NCBI RefSeq assembly: GCF_020497125.1
Contig: NC_059074.1
Span: forward strand, 193,968,915-194,032,914
DNA: 64,000 nt
DNA from: Mauremys mutica
Lineage: Eukaryota > Chordata > Testudines > Geoemydidae
Direction of reading: 5' to 3'
Within the stretch, counting starts at the first letter, position 1. Every line of letters begins with the position of its first letter. Below, piece after piece: positions 12,300 through 23,601 of this stretch. A program made the translations under genes and the position numbers. The notes under the pieces are model-generated. The model was not told where the DNA came from and did not search any database. It worked only from the letters and a program-made list of their open reading frames with translations.

Positions 12300-12542
12300 G
12301 AAACTCATGTCGGCATAGCGATGTTTCTCAGGGGTGTGAAAAATCCACAGCCCTGAGAGACGCAACAATGCCGACCTAGCCCGCTGTGTAGACAGTGCTA
12401 GCTTGATGGAAGAATTCTTCTGTTCACCTAGCTAATGCCTGTTGGGGAGGCAGATTAACTACAGCAATGGGAGAATCCTTCCCATCTCTGTACTGAGTGT
12501 CTACGCAGAAGCACTGCAGCTGTACCGCTGTAATGTTTTAAA
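12300..12542 (+). repeat. Dispersed repeat, family D, copy 1
   Basis: It contains GATTAACTACAGCAATGGGAGAA, GTGTCTACGCAGAAGC and GCAGCTGTACCGCTGTA. The reverse complement of 27015-27166 shows the same motifs in the same order (GGATTAACTATAGCAATGGGAGAA). The class is probably a non-autonomous DNA transposon, but I cannot place its ends. Confidence 0.55.
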
Positions 12543-15349
12543 TGCAGACATACTCTCAGTAACCAATTCATTGAGCAGATGTAGTCCTTTGCCCTGTCTG
12601 TGAGTTACACGCAAACAGACTACTGGTGAAAGCCTGGTCCCATTGAAATTAGTGAGAGTTTGGCGGTTGACATCAGTGGGGCCAGGATTTCGCCCTATGA
12701 ATCTTACCAATTTGTTCACTGTTCAAAAATGATCAATGAAAATATGGTATGAATGTATTTCATCCTATGGAGGGCTCATAAAGGGTTCCCTGCTGGCGTT
12801 CCTGTGATTCTATAATGGAGCTGTGAGACTGGTTGAAAAATCCCAAGTGAAGTTTCTGCTGCCTGGCTGGATGATGAACTATTCTGGCTTTCTTCTGAAA
12901 TGAATTTCATTTTGTACCATTTATTGTTCTAGCTATACTGTCTAAAGATCCCAATCCAGGACGAAAACAACCCTGAGCAAGCAAACAACACAAAGAGAGT
13001 CCCTGCCCCCAAGGAGCTCACAATCTAGGATTTAGATCTCACTGTCTCTAGCATGATTAAATGGCTTGGAGCCCCAAAGTTGTTTTCCACAAACATTTGA
13101 ATAATACATCCCTTGCACAAGATTTGTGAAATCTGATGAGAATAGAGTGTGAGCAGGACTGATGCAAAATCGTATTTAGAAGTCAACAAAATGTTGACAT
13201 AAAATTGTTCTTTCCATTATTCCTTCAGTCTTTCTAATGACAACTAGAGGAAATCCTACTGCTCCTACATAGTAAGAGGGGATGGATGCAGACATGGCTC
13301 CTGTAGTATGTTTCATAAAGAGGGGAAGAAAATGAGTTAAATAGCTAGCCTACTGCACTGCATGTGGATACAACTTAGCACTATGCTGCCGCTAGGATTT
13401 AATGTAAATAACATGAACCACAAATTCAGCACAGGGCTGGGCTCCAAAAAGAAAGTGGAAGTGGCATAGAAAACCCACACAAAGACAGTAATTTACCAGC
13501 AAGAGTTCTGTGCTTCTGGAATATAAGGGCAAGAGTGAAAAAACCTGCCTGTGTTAGTAATCTAGGATCTGGAGCAGAGTAACCAAATCTATTGGGCTGA
13601 GATTGCCTGAAGGCATAAAATTAAACTGGGAGAGAGACATTCAGTTTAATCTCCAGCATGACAGATGCTCTTAAGGGGATTCTATGCAAATATGCAACGT
13701 ATTGTTTTTTGTTAAAAAAAAAAAGGAGCTGAACTACCTCAGTCACATCACACAATACCAGTATTTTGCTCCATCTTAGAGGAAATTTGGTTCAGCATAA
13801 AAGCCACCTCAGGATTCCAATTCACCTCCTTCCCTGGGCTAATGTAAGTCAGCTCCATTACAGGATAGCATAAGTATCCTTCAGGGTAATATGGCTGCTA
13901 CACTGCTCTTGGGTATGCCAGCACCCAGACAATCCGCTGACCTACCATTGTCTGAAAGAGCAATACAAAAAGCACACTTGGGAATTTTTAGTGTGCAGCA
14001 ACACGGTCCATATGGACATGTAGTGCAGGCCCTGCACTGTAGATTTACCCACCTCCCCCGCCCCCTCGAATTTCCTATACACTAATTCATCCTTTGGACA
14101 TGCTCCAGGAAGTAGTATTTGCAATGGCCCCTCTGACTTCTCTATTGCATCTAGAGGAAAGGGGACCCCCTAACAGCTTCTCAGAATCATAGAATGCAAG
14201 GAGTGTCCTATTTACCAGGATCCCCAGTGCTGGTTATCTCACAGACCTCTTTGGGATGGACTTCCAAGAGCAACTCTATCCTTTGGCAAAGCTGAAAATC
14301 CCAGCTTAATTACAGGATTGCATCAAAGGGCTGACAAAGTCCAGGGACTATAGTCCAAATTCTTCCCCGGGATCACAGCAGGGAGCCAATGGAGTCATAC
14401 CAGGGCCAAATTTGGCCCAACGTGTCTGGAAATAATTTATTCAAAATCTTTCTTTTTAAACAAAAATAAATAAATAACTGAGGAAAACACTTCAAAGGGG
14501 GAGGACATTTTTACTCAGTCATGGAAAAAGAGGAATGTACAAGCATGAGCTAAAGACGAGACATTATTGTGCGCATGCCTGACCTTACCCTTGTAAGAAC
14601 TCCCAGACAACTGGTGTATATGGCACATGGAATGTCTGACACAGACAAAGCTTGTCTAGTGCAAATCTATGTTGATTTTACTCTACAGCCACAGGGGAAA
14701 AAAATCTATATATCTATATATGTAATAGAACTGCAATTCAAACAAACATTTCTTTCTGCCCCTGTGATCCTCCACTTCTACCATGGTGACTGCATAATGT
14801 AAAAGTCCTTGCTTCATCTCCCTGTGCTCCAATAAAGGAGAGGAGAATGAGTTAGCACAGAGAGGAAGTGGAGCACCAAGGCGACGACACCAACAGCAGT
14901 AGCATGTAAGATACAAGGGAGATTTAAAATGTTTTAAGTCCGTAATGCCCACGTTTAAGTGAGTTTTGTAGATTGGGTTAATACTGTCATCTGTCTCCAA
15001 TGAAAGCTACCGAACACAAGACATACTGATCTTGTCTAGAAAGATCATGAGCGATCAGATCAGAAATCTAAGCTATGGTAGGCCAAATTCTCCTATGTTA
15101 CAATTCCACTGAACTCAGTGGGAATGAATTTGACTCATTGTGTTTAAATGAGGAATTGCCTGAATTTGCTAATGTCCAATAAGTTGCTCAAAAGACAGCA
15201 GATTAGTCACATTCAGAATCTGATTTTATAAACCTCTTGTCAAATTTGTAATTCAACTTTTCAGGATTTTTAAAATAAATGTAATGCTTGTGAAATGGGC
15301 CTACTTGGCAGCAGTGTTCTCATCTCAATTGCATAATTACTGGGGGGGT
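12543..15349. other. Non-coding sequence with minor repeat traces
   Basis: No gene is seen. Bases 12620-12700, 14395-14420 and 15071-15130 carry decayed dispersed motifs (CCATTGAAATTAGTGAGAG; AGGGCCAAATTTGGCCC; GGCCAAATTCTCC). Around 12990-13050, GTCCCTGCCCCCAAGGAGCTCACAATCTA on the plus strand resembles an inverted L2 3' end. Confidence 0.45.
12988..13050 (-). mobile_element. L2-like LINE 3' end fragment
   Basis: The reverse complement reads TAGATTGTGAGCTCCTTGGGG-like sequence followed by CAGGGACTC. This is the conserved L2 3' region also seen on the plus strand at 33980-34060. The fragment is short and diverged. Confidence 0.4.
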
Positions 15350-16400
15350 GGAGGAGAGCTGATGATATTGCTTATAGCTAAAGTTGCCCGGTACTTCCCA
15401 TTACGAAACCCTGCTTTCAGTTGCTTATAACTTTGCCAAACTTTAAACGTTTGGGCTGAAATTTTCCATGGTGGGTGTCTGCCTTGGGCTATATTTTTGG
15501 AGAAAGTTTCACCTAATATGGTTCCACCATTTCTCAGAATGAAGATAGGGGAAATAATACTGTTTGCCCACGTTAAAAAATTAAAAAGCACCTCCATGCT
15601 TTGGAGGAGGGACTTGAAATGTGGTAGGGAAGTTGCCCTAGTGTTAGGGATGTGTCTTTTTTTGACCCTGTGAAAATTCATCCAAATCTTTCCAGGTTAT
15701 AAGCCTCTGAGAAATCTCAGTTCACACATGCTCAGAAGAGACTTGTTAGAGTTTGGCAGCTAAATTCTCCAGATTCTGTCTGCACTCCCCCAAAACTCCT
15801 ATGTAATGACCAAATGGAGCCTGTGCCACCTCCAAGAAGGACTGAGTATGCTCCATCCCTGGGATGCAGGGGCTGAGTAGGATTTTCCTTGCAGTTTCTA
15901 TGTGTGGCTGCTGGAAGCCACTGCTGTGCGAGTAGGGAAACAGTTTCTTCTGTGCTCTCAGTTCTTCCCTTTCTGGTGCCCAGGCAGCATGGAGGAGGAG
16001 GCCAATGTAGCCTGAGTGGAATGCAAAGGATTGAGGAACAGACCTAGAAAGGGGGAAGAGAAGGGGGATAGGGGAAAGGGGAGGAGTTTGAAAAGAAGGG
16101 AACTTAGAAGCAGGAAGTGGGGACAAGAGAAGAGGAGTGTAGAAGACAGGGAAGATAGCAACAAGGGGTGGGGGAGAGGGTCAAGAGCCAGGGACAGAGG
16201 AGAACATTGGGGGAGGAACTGAGGACAGGGGCAGTGGTAGGAGCTGGGAGCAGGTTGGGGGAGAGACAGGGGTGAGAGTCAGGCAGGAGTTGGAAGGAAT
16301 AGTAGTTGAAGGGGGCTCTGGGCAGGAGCTGGAAATGGGGCACAGGACCATAAGATGATGAGAGACGCTGGGGGAGAGACAAGGGCAGACAGAAGTGTCT
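15350..16400. repeat. Probable interspersed repeat ending in a purine-rich tract
   Basis: Bases 15350-15700 (GTTGCCCGGTACTTCCCATTA..., GCTTATAACTTTGCCAAAC) and 15720-16015 read like parts of a repeat I believe is common in turtle genomes, but this rests on memory. Bases 16016-16390 are strongly purine-biased on the plus strand (runs such as AGAAAGGGGGAAGAGAAGGG). Open frames here (for example minus strand 15746-16126) are rich in Ser/Leu/Pro because of this bias and are not credited as genes. Confidence 0.4.
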
Positions 16401-17204
16401 CTAACCAATAGAGATGTGAGCATATAATTAACCTTAACTCAAATCAGGGCTTCCTGTACTATTGCCACAAACAAAGGCGTCATTTAATGATAACAGTTTT
16501 TATGATATAGAGCTGTCCACTCAGACACAAATCACCAACTAGCTTTGCATAGGCCACCAGAGCACTTTCTGATGGTAACTACTTTTGTTCACTCATTATT
16601 GACTTGGGCCAGACGGGAACCAGCAACCAAAAGGCTCCATATCCCAAGAATAGCTGCCAGCCCCAGGAGACATCCATTCATCTATCTTTGGTACTAGCCT
16701 CTAAATCCAGTTAACTTACTTTCTCCACTACTATAGGACATACCAAAAAATGCTGAGGCTAGACTGTGCCTGACCCTTGGATGAATGGCGAGGACCAGGG
16801 GATGGAGAATGCAGGAGTCGTTCCATCCCCTTCCATTTAGACTGCTTCTTCCCTGCATCCCCTGAGGTACAAGACACCCCAATGTGGGTGAATAGTGACA
16901 GATAGGTGGGAACCCACTACATCATTATAGTGGAGAATGCACACTCCCACTCTGCCCTCCAGAGAGGGGTGGCTATGCTCTGCTTCCAGCATTGGTCAAT
17001 GTACAAAGTGCGCAATTTGACCCTTTGAATCAGGATCTTTGTGTCACTCTGTTGTCCATTATATGCTACAGGGTTGGCTTTAAAGGAACACAAGCCACTC
17101 AAGGGATTAATTGTAAAATCTACAGTCTACTTCAGATTCCTCTAGAAATTTTTCCTCTAGAAACACTGCATATGCTTCCCATACAAATAAGTACAGTATA
17201 ATGT
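16401..17204. other. Non-coding sequence, nothing recognised
   Basis: Unique-looking sequence with short open frames on both strands (16694-17201) without recognisable domains. Confidence 0.4.
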
Positions 17205-17460
17205 ACAGAGGAGAGGGGTAATAGCCTAGCAGTTAAAATACAAGCCTTGTAGTCAAGAGATCTGAATTCTCTTACTGGCAAATAACAAATGCTAACATTT
17301 CCAAATGTGCATGCCAAAAGTTAGGCACCTAAATAAGCGCTCTAATATTCAGAGGTCTTGCATTTCCACTTGAGACACTCATATTGGAAAATTGTGGCTT
17401 TAGCAATTCTGTGTCTCAATTTCTCCTTCTGTAAACTGGAGGCAGTAATAACTATGGGCT
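17205..17460 (+). mobile_element. Partial MIR SINE, interrupted
   Basis: Bases 17210-17275 match a MIR head (AGCCTAGCAGTTAAAATACAAGCC... AGAGATCTGAATTCTC). Bases 17405-17460 match its later part (GTGTCTCAATTTCTCCTTCTGTAAACTGG). The roughly 100 bases between are not MIR-like and include GTTAGGCACCTAAATAAG, suggesting divergence or a small insertion. Confidence 0.5.
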
Positions 17461-17905
17461 AGATCCACAAATGGACTTTTAGGTGCCTTGCCAGCTAGTG
17501 GAACTGAGAGCCTGAACTAGGTGCCTAGCCTCCCTCTACAATGCATGGAGAGAGAGAGGTGACTAAGAATGAGATCCATAAAACCCAGGACATTGAGCAG
17601 GGAGCTATCTAAGCCAGCCAATAGGAAATGGTGAGGACAGGGGTGGGTCCTAAGCCTCACCCCTCAAGGGACCTAAGTACCTATGTCCAGGCTAGAGGGA
17701 GCCTCTCTCTACTTGGGAGTCTCAACCATGAACCCTCTCCTGGATTTAGGCAAATACGTTGTTGGTTTCCCCCCCAAGAAACACCGGCCAGGGAGGAGGA
17801 GGTGATGGTTGCAGCTCCCTCCCGTATAGCTTTCAGCCCAGTGCTTAGGGGACTCAACACGGATGTGGGAGACACAGGTTTAATTCCCCTCTCTGACTGA
17901 TGTGG
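17461..17905 (+). repeat. Probable dispersed repeat with tRNA-like end
   Basis: Bases 17840-17905 have a tRNA-like pattern: CAGTGCTTAGGGGACTCAAC, then GGATGTGGGAGACACAGG, then a B-box-like GGTTTAATTCCCC. The upstream sequence (TAGGTGCCTTGCC..., CTAAGTACCTATG) looks repeat-derived. It may be a SINE or MIR relative. No tail or target duplication was found. Confidence 0.35.
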
Positions 17906-19763
17906 AGAAAGGGATCTGTACTTGGGCTTCCCCCCTTCCGGGAGAGTGGCTTACCAACCAGGCTCCGAGGCCATTCTCACACTCCCAGTTCATAAACCAT
18001 TTATGTTTTGTACCTGGGGCTCTAACATACCTGCTTCACAAAGGAACAAGGCCTTTAAAAATAACCCACAATAACGTAACTTTTATCCTAAAAAAAAATC
18101 ATTAATATTTTTCTTTCCTTAAAACATTAGTATTTTTACTTGGATTAAATAACAACAGATGTAAACCATCTTGCTTGAATCTCTGTCTTTTTTAGAAAAT
18201 AAAAGATAATCCTTACAGCTCTGTATATTTATAAGCATGCACAGACCCTTTTGATATACTGAATCTCTGCTTAAATGGTATTTATTTTTAAAACCATGCA
18301 CTATTAAACAGAGCAGGTTTACCTCTTTGTAACAGAGGGCCCAATCCTGCAAGCTGCTTGACTCATTCACTCCCTCTACCATGAATGGAAGTTGAGGGTA
18401 CTCAGCACCTCACAGGGGATGCACAAAATCGGTCAGTATTGGGCCCAGAATACAGCATTTGGTTAGTTTTTTCAGCATCCTCCAAGAATCTGGCTGCTTG
18501 TTGAGCAGTGGTTTAAACTAATTATTTTGTTCTTTGATGATCACAGTGGAAAAAAAAAAGTTGAGAAGGTACCTATTTGTTAAACAAGATTTTGAAAAGC
18601 TGCTACTTATCAAAGCAGGCAGAGCCCTGATACAGCACATCTTCATCACAATTCGCTGCATGGCATTTCCAAAACACCCTTTGTACCGAATGCTGGGGAT
18701 ACTTCTTCATTAAAATTAGCTGATTACTCTACATTCACAAGAGCCCAGCCCAACAGCAAATGTAATTGCATTCACACTCATAACATGGCCAATAATGACT
18801 GAAGGGGGAAAGCTACTTTATTAAGGGTCCTTTTTAGGATGGCTTTGCGGCTGACAACAAAAGACAAGCCCAGTTCCTGGTGAGTAAGGTCAATATTTAA
18901 ACGGCACTTTAAATTAAGGTTCCCTTTTATAAATGCTTTATTCATATTTGTTAAATGGTCATTAGATGCAGCTACATTCCTTAGTATCTTATTAGAAAGC
19001 ATTTCTTTCTTTTTTTTTTGTAAAAAACCCATACATAGTAAATTCCTAACAGATGATGCTATAACAAGCTGTTACAAAGCATGTAATATGGAGATATTGT
19101 TAAAACAACGTGTGTGCCTATTAAATGCAGATATGTTTAATTTTATTATGAAGGATGCTATAAAGTGCACCATAATTTATTAAATATCATTAAAGTATTT
19201 ATAGATGGACCCCTCTCTACCATGCAGCTTGTTACTAGTGGAACAAACAAGCAATGCCAAATCTATTATTTGGACTTTTTAAACTTTCCTGAAGCAATTT
19301 TTTTTTGCTATGAAAAAGCAGATGTTCTAAAGCTACAGCAACTGTGAACGTGCAATATATGCTCGAAGGCTGAAATCTAATATTTAAAATGAGCTGTTCC
19401 AGTGAGAAATGTCTCCATGGTGACCCATGGGAGTGAAGTGGGAACTAAACTTGGCAATAAGTGCAAGCTGATGCAGCTTCCTGTTAGTGGAAAGAACTGA
19501 TCAAGGATTCAGTGCATCTAAATTCCAAATCGGACTGAAGTGGAGTATTGCTTGCATGTGCTCAACAAAATGAAGTAAATAGAGTTTTTTGTGAATTGCA
19601 TCCCGCCGACAGAATAGATAACGTCTGGTTTCTTGTGAGCCAACAATTTATGCAACAAAGTCAGGTTTATAATGTATTTTAACCATGACAGTTATACTGA
19701 CTTTAGGTCTCAATGGCTATTAATAAATGTTATTTTTTTCTAATAATTTGTTCATGCAGTGCC
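17906..19763. other. AT-rich non-coding DNA, candidate conserved element
   Basis: No gene is seen. Bases 18330-18445 carry a decayed palindromic repeat (GGGCCCAATCCTGCAAGC... AGTATTGGGCCC). Bases 18640-19430 show no repeat character and contain several homeodomain-type TAATT/ATTAG motifs. They could be conserved non-coding sequence, but conservation cannot be judged from one genome. Confidence 0.4.
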
Positions 19764-19775
19764 TGCTGTGTCATA
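19764..19775. repeat. Target site duplication, left (TGCTGTGTCATA)
   Basis: An exact 12-bp match to 19932-19943 brackets the TATCAGAGGGG element. Confidence 0.85.
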
Positions 19776-19931
19776 TATCAGAGGGGTAGCCGTGTTAGCC
19801 TGGATCTGTAAAAAGCAACAAAGAGTCCTGTGGCACCTTATATACTAACAGAAGTATTGGAGCATAAGCTTTCGTGGGTGAATACCCACTTCGTCAGATG
19901 CATGCGAGCCACAGGACTCTTTGTCGCTTTT
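19776..19931 (-). mobile_element. Short Penelope-like/SINE-like element, copy 1, with inverted end
   Basis: On the plus strand it reads TATCAGAGGGGTAGCCGTG... CCTGTGGCACC... GTGGGTGAATACCCAC... CAGATGCATG. The last 25 bases (19908-19932) are an inverted copy of 19810-19834, with one mismatch. The whole unit lies inside an exact 12-bp target duplication, so the inverted piece arrived in the same insertion. The strand given is the one carrying the hammerhead-like fold. It encodes no protein. Assignment to Penelope-like elements is inferred from the fold, the long variable target duplications and the inverted end; a non-coding SINE of another origin is the alternative. Confidence 0.65.
19860..19897 (-). 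ncRNA. Hammerhead-ribozyme-like core in copy 1
   Basis: On the minus strand the 38 bases contain CTGACGA, then a hairpin GTGGGT-ATTC-ACCCAC, then GAAA, then a three-pair mini hairpin AGC-TTAT-GCT, ending in C. This matches the hammerhead order CUGANGA / stem II / GAAA / stem III / UH, with H = C at the expected cleavage site. Stem I pairing between sequences outside the core is weak, and I could not show a convincing helix. Activity is unproven. Confidence 0.5.
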
Positions 19932-19943
19932 TGCTGTGTCATA
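19932..19943. repeat. Target site duplication, right (TGCTGTGTCATA)
   Basis: Exact match to 19764-19775; its first base overlaps the end of the inverted segment. Confidence 0.85.
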
Positions 19944-21180
19944 AATATTTATTCTTCATTTCTAGTCACTTCCTTAAATATTTGTATCCAAAAATACCAT
20001 ACAAACCAAAATAAGGTCTTGCTTTTTAAGCTAGGGAATTCAGAAGAGATCTGTAACTCCATCCTCAACCCAGTGTTTGGTGATCTGCTAATTAAAGACA
20101 ATATCAACTACAATACCTAAGCATAGCAGGATGAATTAAAAACAGAAGGAAAGATGTTAATTTAATTTACAGCAGTGCAAAATTGGAGGTCATGAGTTCA
20201 GAATCTCATATCATCCCATAGTTTTAGTATTAACTGTGTGAAAAAATATTAAGGGCCAAATTCTGCTCTCAGTGTAAATCCAGAGTATCTCCACCCAAGA
20301 ACATTAATTCACCTTACATTTATACCAGTTAATCAGATAGTAGAACTTTGTTTCAAAGAGGGGACATCAGAAAACTCTTAGCAGTGGAAGTTTAAAATTA
20401 TGTAGGATTTGGTTGGGATTGGGATCTAAACATAAGTAATATTTTCTGTAATCTTAATTTCATAATTGCACATTCCTCATGTGAACTATTTATAAAAATA
20501 AAAGTGAGATGATATTAAAGGCCTAATCCTGCAAAGGCATTGAGGGCATTGGGCAATTCAGAGGATGTGCTCAATACCTTGCTGGCTGGGCCCTACATTT
20601 GTGGCAGGGCAGGGGGAGATAAATCTAGATCTAAAATGAGAGACAGTTGAAGGAGATGATCCCTAAAGGTGAATGATCCTGTGAGAATCCAACAGGGAGT
20701 AGAAGTAAGCTTTAAAACCACATTCTCCATGTTCAGTACTCTCACAAATCCAGGCAAGTTTAACTAAAGCCAACGCATTTTTTAAATCATTATTTTCCTC
20801 TGGTTCTTATAGACCCTGACAAACCTCTTGCAGATGGGAAGCACTAAGCAGTACTATATTTGGCTCTATAACGTACATGAAATCTTTTCTGGGTCTACGA
20901 GACACCATATTCTGATCTCAGTTACATAGGTGTAAACCTGCAGTAGCTCCACTGAATTCAAGTACCAGTTAAATCTATAGGTCAGACAGCTGTAGCTCAG
21001 GTTTCAAACTCCAGTGATGAACGTTCCATGATGTCAGCCTTCAAAACCTCCCTAGGTTGCCAAAACCCAAGAGGAAAAAGAGGCAAGTCAGGACATGGTA
21101 TTTCTAATGTAAATACACGAGGAGAAAGGAAGCAATGAAAGGTACACATGATTTTATTTATTTATTGCTGTTTTGTATTT
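19944..21180. other. Non-coding sequence with decayed dispersed motifs
   Basis: No gene is seen. Bases 20250-20340 (AGGGCCAAATTCTGCTCTCAG), 20518-20595 (GGCCTAATCCTGCAAAGGC) and 20905-20975 (CAGTAGCTCCACTGAATTCAAG) are remnants of palindromic repeat families that recur through the window. Confidence 0.45.
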
Positions 21181-21478
21181 CATAGAATCATAGAAATATA
21201 GGGTTACAAGGGACCTTGAGAGGTCACCAAGTCCAGACCCCCTGTGCTGAAGCACTACCAAGTATACCTAGACACCCCTGATAGGGGTTTGTCTAACCTG
21301 TTCTTAAATACCTCCAGCAATAGGGATTCCACACCACAACGTCTCCTGGACATGTATTCCAGTATTTAACTACCTCAGCAGTTAGAAAGCATTTCCTAAC
21401 ATCTAACCTAAATCTCCCTTGCTGCAGATTAAGCCAATCACTTTTTGTCCTGGCTTCGGTGGATCTACAGAACAAATC
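21181..21478 (-). pseudogene. CR1 RT C-terminus and 3' end
   Basis: Minus strand 21293-21478 still shows the end-of-ORF pattern RFRLDVRKCFLTAEVVKYWNTCP, where CR1 family members have LNIRKNFFTERVVKHWNRLP-like residues. It then runs into the short 3' untranslated region and the terminal ATTCTATG-type repeats at 21181-21195. Confidence 0.75.
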
Positions 21479-21904
21479 ATAGGCACTGGCTCCGTGGGTG
21501 CTCTGGGGCTGGAGCACCCATGGAAAAAAATTGGTGGGTGCTCAGCACCCACCAGCAGCTCCCCGTGGCCCCACCCCCCTGCTCCAGCTCACCTCCGCCT
21601 CCTCTGTGAGCGCGCCGCCGTGTCCTGCTTCTCCCCTCTCCCTCCTAGCGCTTGCGCCGCGAAACAGCTGATTCGCAGGGCGGGGGGAGGAGGGGGAATG
21701 CAGCGCGTTGGGGGAAGAGGCGGGGCCAGTGCGGGGATTTGTGGAAGGGATCCAATGGGGCAGGGAGGGGGTGGAGTTAGGGCAGGGACTTTGGAGATGG
21801 GGTTGGAATGGGGGCAGGGCCAGGGCGGCGATAGGGTGGAGTCAGGGTGGGCCAGGGACGGGGGGCGCGGGCACCCACCGGTGCCAGAGAAAGTTGGTGC
21901 CTAT
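21479..21904. mobile_element. GC-rich DNA transposon nested in CR1, 426 bp
   Basis: It begins ATAGGCACTGGCTCCGTGGG and ends AAAGTTGGTGCCTAT, so the outer eight bases are inverted repeats. AGAACAA occurs just left of the insertion (21469-21475) and directly to its right (21905-21911), consistent with a target duplication that has shifted slightly. The interior is GC-rich with inverted GTGGGTGCTC/GAGCACCCAC pairs. The open frame at 21419-21961 crosses the element and the CR1 flanks and is not a gene. Confidence 0.7.
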
Positions 21905-22779
21905 AGAACAACTGATCACATCCTCTTAGCAAGGGCCCTAAAACATATTTGCAGGCTGTAATTACATCCTCCCTCAGTCTTCTTTTCTCAAGACTAAACA
22001 TGCCCAGTTTTTTAAACCATTCCTCATAGATCAGGTTTTCTAAACCTTTTATCAGCTTTGAAGCTGTCCTCTAGACACTTTCATATTTGTCCACCTCTTA
22101 AAGATAGGTCCCCAGAACTGGACACAGTACTCCAACTGATGACTCACCAGTGCAGAGCACAGTGAGACAATTACCTCCCATGGCTTACATACAACTCTCC
22201 TTATTAATACACCCAAGAATGATATTTGCCTTTTCTGCAACTGCATCACATTGTTGGCTCATATTCAGTTTGTAAGTCACTATAACCCCCAGATCCTTTT
22301 CAGCAGTTCTACTGCCTTGCCAATTGTCCCCCATTTGGTATTTCTTCATTTGATTTTTCCCTCCTAAGGTAATACTTTGCACTTGTCTTTACAGAATTTC
22401 ATCTTGCTGATTTCAGACCAATTCTCCAAATTCTCAAGGTTGTTTTGAATTCTAATCCTGGCCTCCAGAGTGCTTGCCGTGCCTTCCAGCTTTGTGTCAT
22501 CCGCAAATTTTATAAACATAATCTCCAATCCATTAACAAAGTCATTAATGAAAATATTGACTAGTACCAGACCCGGGACAGACCCCTGTGGTACCCCACT
22601 ACATCCCAGGCTGAGAGTGATAATTACTCTTTGATGAAAGTCTTTCAACCAGTTATGCACCCACCTTATAGTAATTTCATCTAGAAAGACCACATTTCTC
22701 TATGAGAATGTAATGTGGGACTGTGTCAAAAGCCTAACTAAAATCAAGCTATATCACATCTACCTCTTCCTCCCTATAT
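21905..22779 (-). pseudogene. CR1 ORF2 RT catalytic and C-terminal part
   Basis: The minus strand 22364-22693 encodes GVPQGSV (block 4) and then IKFADDTKL, the FADD catalytic block used by CR1 in place of YADD. At 22052-22249 the reading continues with LVSHQLEYCVQFWGP, matching the LRPHLEYCVQFWAP block. At least one frame change separates these parts. The polymerase would copy the LINE RNA at the nicked target; this copy is dead. Confidence 0.85.
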
Positions 22780-23601
22780 TAGGGTTGCCAACTTTCTAAT
22801 CGCACAAAACTGAACACCCTAGCCCCACCCCTTCTTGAGGTCCTGTCCCTGCCCCTCCCCTTCCTGAGGCCCTGCCCCCACTCACTACATTCCCCCTCCC
22901 TCGGTAGCTTGCTCTCCCCCACCCTCACTTACTTTCACTGGGATGGGGCAGGGGGTTGTGGTGTGGGAGAGGGTGAGGGCTCTGGCTGAGGGGGTGCGCT
23001 CTGGGGATGAGGGGTCTGCGGTGCAAGAGGGGGCTACAGGCTGGGGGATGGGGGCCGATGGATTTGGAGTGTGGGATGGGGCTGCGGGTTGAGGCAGGGG
23101 GTTGGGGTGCAGGACGGGGTGTGGGCTATGGGATGGGGCCAGCGATGAGGGGTTTGGGGTGCAGGAGGGTGCTCCAGGTTGGGGGGAGCTCAGGGCTGGG
23201 GCGGGAGGTTGGAGCTCGGGCTTACCTCAGATGGCTCCCAGTCAGTGGCGCAGCGGGGAAGCTAAGGCAGGCTGCACGTGTCCTGGAAACAGCCAGCAGG
23301 TCCAGCTCCTGGCGGGGGGGCAGGAAGTTCCACTGCTGGGAACCAGCCCATGGGAGTGCAGGGCTGGTGCTTGGGGCAGGGGCAGTGCGCGAAGCCCAGT
23401 GGCCTCCCCACCTAGGACCCGGACCTGCTGGCCACTTCCAGGGTGCAGAATGGTGCCAAGACAGGTAGGGACTAGCCTGCCTTAGGGCCACAGCACCACC
23501 AACCAGACCTTTAACAGCCCAGTCTGCAGTGCTGACCGGAGCCACCAGGGTGCCTTTTCGACCAGGTGTTCTGGTAAAAAACTGGACACCTGGTCACCCT
23601 A
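22780..23601. mobile_element. hAT-type DNA transposon nested in CR1, 822 bp
   Basis: Left end TAGGGTTGCCAACTTTC; right end CCTGGTCACCCTA, the inverted repeat of TAGGGTGACCAGG. Flanking CCCTATAT (22772-22779) and CCCTATAA (23602-23609) match in seven of eight bases. The interior is GC-rich with repeated GGGGATGGGGCTG-like units. Its right terminus resembles both ends of the short element at 58301-58406. It is non-coding. Confidence 0.8.

Noticed and set aside
21419..21961. A 180-codon plus-strand open frame
   Set aside because: It runs across the boundary between CR1 and a GC-rich nested transposon, lacks domains, and owes its length to high GC content.
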